Assembly: GCA_019096065.1 (NCBI GenBank)
Contig: JAGUCH010000006.1
Location: 2,934,001-2,998,000 of the forward strand
DNA from: Paracyclopina nana
Taxonomy: Eukaryota; Arthropoda; Copepoda; Cyclopoida; Cyclopettidae
Reading direction: 5' to 3'
Length of the DNA: 64,000 nucleotides
Shown here: one piece after another, positions 55,724 through 64,000 of the stretch
How positions within the stretch are numbered: position 1 is the first letter of the stretch
Layout: every line of letters begins with the position of its first letter
Translations under genes and position numbers: made by a program
The notes under the pieces: generated by a model
Databases searched by the model: none
The model's input: only the letters and a program-made list of their open reading frames with translations
What the model was told of the DNA's origin: nothing

Positions 55724-57544
55724 TGTTTGAAGGAAAAAAAATAGTGTTGCACAATTGTTTAATGCATGAACTTTTGCCTCATAAATTCAATTTAATGATT
55801 GAGTTTGCTTGTCTGAAGTTTTGTGTATCATATTCACTTCCTGATTTAGATGGTTTGGATTGTTCATCAGTAGTAATTGAGCTAAAATCAGGAAATAATT
55901 CAGTCCAAATCATAATTTTTCATTGGTCCCCAGTAGGTATAAGGCTTTAAAGAGCCATTTTAATTTTGAAATGGCCCGAAGCTTTCTCTTTTTCCAATTA
56001 CCTTCCACCTGGTTGTACAGAAGGATGAATAATATGTGAAAATTTCATCATCATCATCTTCATGGAAGTTTGTGGTTTGAAAAGAGAAGACGACGAAGAA
56101 GGCCTTGAACTCCTTCCTGTTTTGAAATTCTCCATTGTTTCTTCCCTCTTGACGAGAAAAATTTAATATGCTTGGATGAACAAAAGCCCTTTCACATCAG
56201 AGCAGCTAAAGCCTAAATGAAAAAATACATAGGTTGCTGTTAAAACCGACGACAAGACAGGTGACATCATCATTCCTTGGCATTCTAGAAACTCCCAAGG
56301 GAAATTAGTGGCAGAAAAAGAACATCAACATATTAGCCCTTCTTTCTGCAAATCTAATGTCCTTCTCTTAGCTCAGTCACTTTATTGCATAAACTTGGGG
56401 GAAGCTCACTGCATAATTCCACACAATTTGGAGGAATGCTACTGCTATGGGAGTCCTTATTCCAAATGCCATTTAATAGATTGTGTGTCTGTTTTCCAAT
56501 AATAGAGATGTGCTATGGAATTACAACAAAACGTGAGTTACATTGAGGACACGCGTTTGGCACAAAATTGGATTTGAAAAAGGAGATTTGGAGAGCCCAC
56601 ATTTCAAACTTTGTGTCACATAATGTTAACCATCTCCTCAAATTGCCGTCATTTAGCTGGAATTTTCCTTCCTCCAATTTTTTCCAGTCAAAAGAAACTT
56701 GTCACACATCGATGAATTCAGAAGATAAAAGAATTTTCACAAATTATGGCATTTTTCTTATGTTTAAAATAATTAACAAGAAAAAAGAAAAGTGTTAGAA
56801 CCAACTTCAAACCACGAAGCTTACTTTAATATACAATAGATGTCGTTTTAAGCTAGGCCAGGAATAATTCTTGGAGTTAGGTTTAAACAATTGAACAGGA
56901 AGAGCACCAAACCTCACCAAAAACGCCACTTTTATCCTTTTTGTAAAACTAAAAAGGTGAAGCTAAACAAAGCCAACTCAAAGACTTTTATTAAGGCAAC
57001 TTTCTTTATGATGTCTTCGTCATGTAATACTTTTTGGCATCATTTTAATGAGTTTGTTCTGCAATGATGAGATGAGAATTTAAGGATTAATGCTTAAAGT
57101 CTTTGATTTCTAATGAAAGATGAAAAAAGTAGCATTTTACATTTGAAGGATACAACTTGGGCAAACTCGATTCGATTTTTTGCTAGCTGGCATGACTTTC
57201 CGAGCTGTACTGAGCTATAAAAACTAAGGCGTATCATAATTTAGCACCGACAAAAAGCCCAATAAAAGATTTATTTGGCTGCGTGTACATTTTATTACGA
57301 CTAAGAAATAATTTTTAAAAAACGTTTTTTTTTGCTTTCTTGCTAAAAAAGTATTTTGAAAGACACTTAAAGACACAATTGTAAACTACTTCGAGCAAAA
57401 AGTCGACCCGTTCATTAGTTCGTTTCACAAATTTCGCACCTGAAAGAAAAAGCAAACAGCCAAGATGAATTTTTGGTTTTTCCAGCCAAAAATGGGAGAA
57501 AAGTGAAAGAATGAAGTTGTGCTAGTGAAACAAGAAGTGTCAAC
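55724..57544. other. Intergenic region between teneurin and the zinc-finger gene
   Basis: No gene is visible. It must hold the promoter and 5' UTR of the zinc-finger gene; no clear core promoter element can be singled out. Confidence 0.6.
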
Positions 57545-59028
57545 ATGGATGACTACGACAGAAAATTGCGGGAATTGCGCACTTATGTGCCTTTCCTGAC
57601 CAAGATGATTGACAAGCTAGAAAAAGCTGGAGACAAATCGAAAGAAGCTCAGCTGGCTAAAATGAAGTCTTTAAAGGTACCTTTAATTAGTTTTGCTTAC
57701 ATTTTCGCCACCTTTACAAAGTTTGTGCTTTAATTTTTTTTCACGAAAACTGAAAACTGCCAATTTTTCGGCCATTTTTAAAGTCACTTGACATTTCTTG
57801 TTTCTCTCCATTTTTGTCTATTTTTGACAAAATAACTCCACTTTAAGCATGCCTGCCTGAAATTAAGAGTAATTTTCGTCAAGCTGAAAGAAGAAAAATA
57901 GTCAAAAATCATGTATGCAATTGTGAAAATGGGTAATTTCTTTTTGGTGGAGAACTAGCAATGCATGTTTGAATTAACTCCCAAACTGACGAATAAATTT
58001 GATTTTTCAGGGCATTTTGACGGCTTCGGACAAGAAACTCCGGTTAGACACTTTAATCAAATGTGAGGACGTGTTACATAAATTATACGAAAAAGTGGAA
58101 GGCGTTCCAGGTCCTCAAAGTCAGCCTCAAAATCAGCCTCAACAACAGCAAGATCGAGGCTCTTTAAGCTCTTATCTGCAGCAAATCCACGATAATCAAT
58201 TCAGAGAACAACAAGGCCAACCACAGCCATTCAGAGATCAAGGATTCAACGATCAAGGCCCGAATTTTAGGCAGCAACCCAGGTTTCAAGGTCATCAAGG
58301 TCCTCGAAGGCCAAATCCTTGGCTGAACAATGACCAGCCTCATCCTCAGCCTTGGCAACGGCCTCCTTTTCAAGATCACTGGGCTGATAATCGTGGAGGC
58401 CATTTCCAGCATCAGCAAAGGCCAATGCATCACCAGCAGCAGCCTCAGCCTTTTCAGCAACAGCCAAGGTTTCCCCATCCTCAACAACACCACCAGCAGC
58501 AACAGCAAGGATTTCAGAGGCCATTTTTTCAAAATCAGCCTCAGCAAAGGTTCCCTCCAATGCCACAGCCTCGATCTCGTTGGGATGATCAGCGACATCC
58601 TCAAAGGCATCCTCAAATGTTTCATGATCACAATTCAAGATTTGAGCCGAGAAATCATCATCAGTCTCAGTTCAACGAGAGGTTCGGCCAAAATAGCAGG
58701 AATTCTCCTCCACCTCAGCAATTCGAAAGGTTTGCCAGGAAGCCAGATCACCCAGTGGAAGTCAATCCCAAGCGAGAGTTTGTCAAGGAGTGGAACAAAG
58801 GAGTGAGAGGGCCCGTGATTGAATCCCCGAGATCTCCAGGACCTGTTCAAGAAGATATGGATACTCCCAAGTCACCCGATCCGGAAGAGAACTTGATGAC
58901 TCCTGCATCACCTGTGATGGAGACACCAATGTCACCAAAGGCTGATGAAGAGGATGAAAATCCTCTGGTCATTGATACACCAATGTCACCTACAAACGAT
59001 GACACACCAGCCTCACCGAGTCCTCCAG
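57545..59028 (+). CDS. Zinc-finger gene exons 1-2: N-terminal helical segment, Q-rich region, TPxSP repeats
   Basis: Exon 1 (44 codons, phase 0) and the start of exon 2 give a compact charged helical segment (YVPFLTKMIDKLEKAGDK; KKLRLDTLIKCEDVLHKLY) that looks like a conserved protein-interaction domain of unknown family. Exon 2 then becomes low complexity: QPQ, QQQ, HHQQ, PFQ and RF-rich runs. It ends with repeated phosphorylation-type motifs DTPKSP, MTPASP, ETPMSP, DTPMSP and DTPASP separated by acidic residues. Confidence 0.88.
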
Positions 59029-62000
59029 GTAAGTTCACTTTTAATCATTAATGACAAAAATATACCTTTTGGGCTACCTGAGGAGCTATCATCAAAAAAG
59101 CCTTGATCATTTTTCGGGATTTTCGCAATTCTTTTGCTAAATAATCCACAGTATTGTTCATTTTTGTAAAGCACTAAAGAATGGTGCTTTAAAAGGCGGT
59201 CAAAAAAGCTTATGAGCTGGAAAAATGTATGTGAGATTGTTGCTTTTATTTCCAATTTTTCATTTTTCAGTTGAGGAAGTTGCTGCTCCTGTCAAGTTTC
59301 CCAAAAAAGATGAGACCAAAGTTATCCCTTTGGAACGTGATCCTAGGCAATACATGAAATCGAGGCCACAGCCTCCACCAGTCAGCGACCTCGACCCACC
59401 GAAGGATTGGGCTCGTTGCCTCAAAAGCTCAGTAATGACAGCTTCTCCCAGCTCAGAGGCAAGTGATGACAGCCTCAAAAAAGTCTCAGAGTCTCCAGCC
59501 TCGAGTTCACCAGCCTCACCAGCCTCAGGTGAAACCCTCATGAACAAACCAGTGCTACCCACCCCAGTTCCTGCGAGGCCAGTTCAAATGGAGACTACAC
59601 ATCCTCCTAAAAAGCCAATGCCGCAACAACAGCGGCCTCAAATGGAGGCCATGCATCCTTCGAGGCCAGTCAGGCCACCCCATAGTATGAATACCAAAAA
59701 TTGGTCGCATCCTCGTCTGCCTCAGCCTCTTCCTGTGCAGCAGCCTCAGAGGCCACCATTTCAGCCTCAGAGGCCACACGTGTCTTCAGGTCACCAGCAG
59801 CAACAGCCTCCAAAAAAGCCACTAACATACGGTGAATATCGCAAGCTTAAGGAAGAGGCTGACCGAAAGAATCGAGTTGTAGCTTCGCAGCCTCCAGTCA
59901 TAATGAACCGAAGGGATCCTCGAAGGCAGCCCAAAGTCATTGAGCAGCCTCCAGTGAAACCTTTGGCCTCAACAAGTCAAGAGCCTCAGCCCACTGGCAA
60001 ATTCAAGATTCCAAAGAAAAAGAAGCCCGAGGCTGCTGAGGCTGTTGAGCCTCCAAAGCCAAAAATAGAGACTGCCATAGTGAGGCCAGCCTCCAAAGAA
60101 GAGGAGGCCAAGAGTGAACAGAGTGAGTCAGATTCTGAGCCAGAGCTGAAAATAGCTGAGAGTAGTGACAATGAAGATGCCAATGATCAAAGTGCTGTTA
60201 AAATTGAAGACACAAGCAAACCAGATGAAGTTGAGGAGAAAAAGGAAGAGGATAAAGGCCAATTGACGAAGGCCATGCTACAAAACATCGTGGCCTCCAT
60301 CGATACCAAAGAGGCCACCAAGTTGCTAGAACGAGCTACCAAATTGCTGAATAGGGAGGATGGCCACAAATTAAGCCTCAAAGAGCTTCTTGTTGGTGAC
60401 AGCAGTGATTCTGAAACGGAAGAACCAATTGTTGCTCCCAGAAAGGCCGAAAAGGCCACTTCTTACAGTGGTGGTGGCAAAAAGGCTGCCAACAAACCTG
60501 TGAAGAAGGCACCCACTCCTGGCACAAGGAGAAGTAGAAGGCTTCAAACTCCTGAAAAAGAGGAGGAGGAAGAAGAAGAAAAAATTGAAGAGCCTCTTTT
60601 AGATGATGATGATGACGATGATGACAACCAACTTGTGATTGATGAAGCTCCGCCTTCTTCTTCTGAAGATGATGCCGTTGTCGCACCCAAAAAGGTCAAG
60701 GGAAGGCCACCGAAAGCTAGTGTTGTTGATGTCAAATCAGAAGTTCAGCTGGAGCAGCCGAAACCGATGAAGAGTCCTGCTCCCAAATCCAAGACCTGGT
60801 TTCCCGGATCATTTGAGAAAAAGTCACCAGGGCATGTGTTCAAGTCACCCAAACCAGAAGTGAAACGTGAGCCCAAAGAACTAGACATGAAGGTATTTGA
60901 AGTGTCTGAATCAATGGAGATCTCTGATGAGTTCTTAAGCAAGAAAGTGGACACGACAATCGATGTCAAATCTAGGATTGCAATTGATCTCAACACCAGT
61001 CTCTTGGCCAAGACCAAAGATGACGAGGGCAATGAGACGGCCAAGCAGGATCAAAGAGCTTCTCAGTCTGAGCTGAAAAATCCTGATCATCTGGACTTGT
61101 CACAAATTCTGAGAGAGCCTCTGCCAGACATCATGATCACCGATGACTACACTCAGGATGAACTTGGACTCACTCGTGAAGCTTTGGCAAATATTGACTA
61201 TGATGGTCGTTGCAATGACAATTTTGAAGAGGAACCTTTGGAATTCAATAGTTTCATTCAAGTCATCAAGCAAATCAACAATCAAGAAAGTTCGGCTTTG
61301 GGCCAATCCTGGAGGGATCTTTCCAAGGCTGAAACCAAAGGCCTGGACGGCCTTTCTTCTACCGCTGTTCATGCTGAAGGTGGTGTCAACTTGGCACATT
61401 TGTTCAAGTGCATGTCTCAATTTTGCAACTTCACCACTGACTTGGCCCAAGAATTTCGATCTCATTTGCATTCAAGTCATGGGAATGACAAGCGGAAGCA
61501 TCGTCACGGATGGCTCAAGTGTTGTCATTGTCTTAGGAAACTGGCTAATCCGGATTACTTAGCCAATCATATCGTGAGGTTTCATGGGAGTCAGCAACAC
61601 TTCCAATGCCCTCATTGCTTTTATAGAGATTCCTCTCAATGGAGTCTTTTGTTGCACCAGCAGCAAGATCATCCAGGATTGGAAGAATCAACGTTCTTAG
61701 CCACTTCATACTTGGAGAAAACGCAAAAGACTTCAAGTTCAAAGCTACCACCTTTGTCTGCTGCTGTCAATGCTAATTTGCAGTGTCAAACTTGTGGTCT
61801 CCAATGTGACAATGCTGGAGATTTGTCAAACCATCTGTTTTTAGACCATACCAATGTTGAATCGCACCAGGATCACCAATGCGGCAGTTGTCTGGTCGCT
61901 TTCCCCACCTTTTCAAGGCTGCTCCTCCATTCGAGGTTGGTGCATCGAAAAAAGGCCACCAATCCTATGATCATACGTACGATTGACCAAGTCCTCAAAT

Positions 62001-64000
62001 TTGATCCGGACGAAGAACCCGATGATGACATCAATGAAAATGATGAGAAAGTAGAGTGCATAGAGGAAAATATCGACCTTGAAGGTCTCATTGGTCGAGA
62101 GCTGTTCAAGTGTGGAAATGAAGGCTGCCCTTTCTCTGCTGAAAATGTGGCCGACTTTCGTGACCACGTGGCCATTTGTGATTTGTCATCCTTCTTGACT
62201 TGCTATCATTGCAAAAAGCAGTCGAAGCACGTGGCCACTTTGGTCGATCATCTCAAGACGCATGGGCTGAAGAGGTACTCTTGCAGCCTGTGCACCTTCA
62301 AGAGCTCAGTGCCACTTTATGTGAAAAATCATCTGAGGCTGTCACACAATGTACCTCAGACCAAAGTGGTGGCCATCGACTGCCTCAAGACCAATCCGGA
62401 CAGAGACTTGTTTATCGTGATGCCCAAAAATGCCATGCCCAAGGGGAACAAGGGCAAAACTCCAGACACCTTTTCCCCGAGTGAAATTGACCTCATTCCG
62501 CCTGTGTCCATGTCCAGACACTTGATGCGATGCTCAGTATGTGATTTCGTTTCCAAGGTTCGCATGAATCTTGTGAAGCACTTGCAACTGCATTTGAAAG
62601 ACAAAGAAGTCCCTTTCATCACACCGGTTAATCCAGTAGAAGTCTTGGAGGTGTCTTCCTTTTCGCGAATGACAGTGTAAGTTGAATTAATTATTTCGAC
62701 ATGCTCAAATACTGGTTCTAAGCTTAATGTTCTTTACTCAATATTCTTTGCTCTTCTGTACATCATAATGAGAAACGAATTCTTTGAATTTTTCAGCCTT
62801 TTGGATTTGTCTGACGAGGAAAAGGTCAAGCAACTCATGTCAGAAGAGGATTACTACAAAATGCCAAAGCTCGTGGCTGAGAATCAAAGATATGCTTGTC
62901 CTTCTTACGATTGCAACTATGTCTCTGTGGATGCCATCATGCTCGTGGCTCATATCCAGCATATCCATCCGGAATTCCATGAACAGTACAGGTGTCCTCA
63001 TTGTCCTCAAGAGCTGAACATTTTCGTGCCTTTTGACGAGGTGGAGTTTCACCTCAGATGTCATGGGGATTTGCTCTTCAAGGTAAGAGTACTCTAGGTT
63101 ATTTTGATTCCAAATACCTTTTCATGGTTACTTAATTCCAGTGCTATCGTTGTTTGTATTATCATTGGCAAAAGAGGACAGCCGAGAGACACGTGGCTGA
63201 AACCCATCCTGGAGCCAAGATTCATGTGAAAGATGTCAGGCAAGAAGGCATCGAGATGGCCAAGAAGAAAGACACCAAAAAGAGTGGCATGAAAAAGCCA
63301 GAGCCTCAGAAAAAGCCACTTGCAAGTGACACTCCTCCAGTGCTATACCAACCTTACAAATGTGGCCTTTGTGACCTGGCCACTGAAACTCTGGAATCCA
63401 TACGTGATCACTGCAGTAAAGTCCACGAAATTGCCTGCCAATTCAAATGCAGCCTCTGCGACGTGGCCTCGGACAACAAATCTCAAGTGGAGTCTCATTG
63501 TGAAAAAGTGCACAAATCAGCTGTGATGATGCGAATATTTTACGTCGATCCGAGCACAACCTCAAGTATCGACCTCACGGTCGATGAGAAACGCGAGCCT
63601 TTATGGAGACGAGATATGCCCGGATTGAAGCACATACGAGGCATTTTGTACGAAGAGTACCAGACGCAGCAGCCAAAGGAAGTGAGTGTCAAAAAGGCCA
63701 CTGTGGAAAAGAGCTCTGATGAAGTCGACAATTTCCCCATGAAATGCAAGGAATGCGGCCTTCAAAAGAAGACCATTAAAGGGCTCAAAATGCACATCAA
63801 ATTGCTGCACTTACGGACGGGAAAGTTCCTATGCAAGAAATGCCATTTCAGCGCCAATATGCTCAACTCTATCCACACACATAACAAAATCAAGCATCCC
63901 AATGACAATCCGGATTTCGAGGAGAGGACCGATGACAAGATGAATTTCAGCCATGATTTCTGGAAAGAATCCTGGGGAATTCCCACCTTGGCTGAGAGGA
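57545..64000 (+). CDS. Large C2H2 multi-zinc-finger protein, 5' part (runs off the window)
   Basis: Exons 57545-57676, 58011-59028, 59271-62676, 62797-63082 and 63142-64000 (open at the edge) join in phase and give at least 1,900 residues. The start ATG has a good context (A at -3, G at +4). Order of parts: helical N-terminus (residues 1-75), Gln/Pro/His/Phe-rich stretch (about 80-290), acidic TPxSP repeats (about 315-380), long disordered charged region with an AT-hook-like KGRPPK near residue 860, then about 16 C2H2 fingers from near residue 1,100. This layout suggests a nuclear DNA-binding transcription or chromatin factor. I do not recognise the orthologue. All introns seen are GT-AG and short (120-334 bp). 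Confidence 0.9.
59271..64000 (+). CDS. Zinc-finger gene exons 3-5: disordered region and C2H2 array
   Basis: Exon 3 (3,406 bp) opens with PxxP- and Gln-rich text, then Lys/Glu-rich blocks, a basic RRSRRLQTP next to a poly-Glu and poly-Asp run, and the AT-hook-like VKGRPPKAS. Fingers follow: examples are CCHCLRKLANPDYLANHIV..H, CQTCGLQCDNAGDLSNHLF..H, CSLCTFKSSVPLYVKNHLR..H, and in exons 4-5 CYRCLYYHWQKRTAERHV..H, CGLCDLATETLESIRDHC..H, CSLCDVASDNKSQVESHC..H, CKKCHFSANMLNSIHTHN..H. Several are atypical (long C-C spacing or C2HC), and there are no TGEKP linkers, so the fingers are dispersed and not of the KRAB-type tandem array. The frame is open at position 64,000. Confidence 0.9.

Noticed and set aside
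57216-57222. TATAAAA as promoter of the zinc-finger gene
   Set aside because: It lies over 320 bp before the ATG in AT-rich DNA where such a match is expected by chance.
58164-58638. Overlapping minus-strand frames opposite the zinc-finger gene
   Set aside because: They mirror the Gln/Pro-rich low-complexity coding strand; the plus-strand frame joins neighbouring exons in phase.

Overview
The window is nuclear DNA of an animal. It carries split genes with GT-AG introns and a few GC-AG introns, long AT-rich introns, transposon-derived foldback repeats, and genes whose families are found only or mainly in Metazoa (teneurin, SLC35G, large C2H2 zinc-finger proteins). A protostome invertebrate is most likely, but the sequence alone does not fix the phylum. 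All three genes I can support lie on the + strand.

Layout. Positions 1-8,900 hold no gene I can support; a CpG-rich patch at about 7,260-8,570 is a candidate promoter and first-exon zone. Positions 8,914-15,218 form one repeat-built block. It is bounded by inverted GTTACTGGGACAT ends and filled with at least five different tandem arrays (units of about 210, 169, 23, 15 and 51 bp), most of which carry a GTCCCAA or TATTGGGAC motif. A 384-bp foldback element has jumped into one array. Positions 15,219-24,209 are gene-free and carry several short interspersed repeats: a second copy of the 384-bp foldback, a Harbinger-type MITE, and two unnamed repeat families.

Positions 24,230-55,381 are a complete teneurin gene (24 coding exons, 2,716 residues, reading phase consistent at every junction). 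Exons encode, in order, the cytoplasmic tail, one membrane span, eight EGF repeats, a TTR-like domain, an FN-plug, an NHL propeller, the YD-repeat shell and the C-terminal region. Its 4.1-kb intron at 38,989-43,106 contains a whole second gene in the same orientation: a three-exon SLC35G1-like membrane protein (41,030-42,298, 348 residues). The 3' UTR of that gene starts with a perfect 31-bp hairpin. Other teneurin introns hold two further foldback elements, a tRNA-like/SINE-like element, a CpG-rich island and several CTCF-like motifs.

Positions 57,545-64,000 are the start of a large multi-zinc-finger protein gene (five exons seen, more than 1,900 residues) that runs off the right edge. Its N-terminus is a conserved-looking helical segment, followed by a Gln/Pro-rich stretch, TPxSP repeats, an AT-hook-like motif and about 16 C2H2 fingers. 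It looks like a chromatin or transcription factor, but I do not recognise the exact family.

The teneurin (cell-surface adhesion receptor), the nested transporter-like protein and the zinc-finger protein are neighbours, not a pathway. The least explained parts are the satellite-filled block at 8,914-15,218, the perfect hairpin in the nested gene's 3' UTR, and the repeated GCGCCATCT motif.
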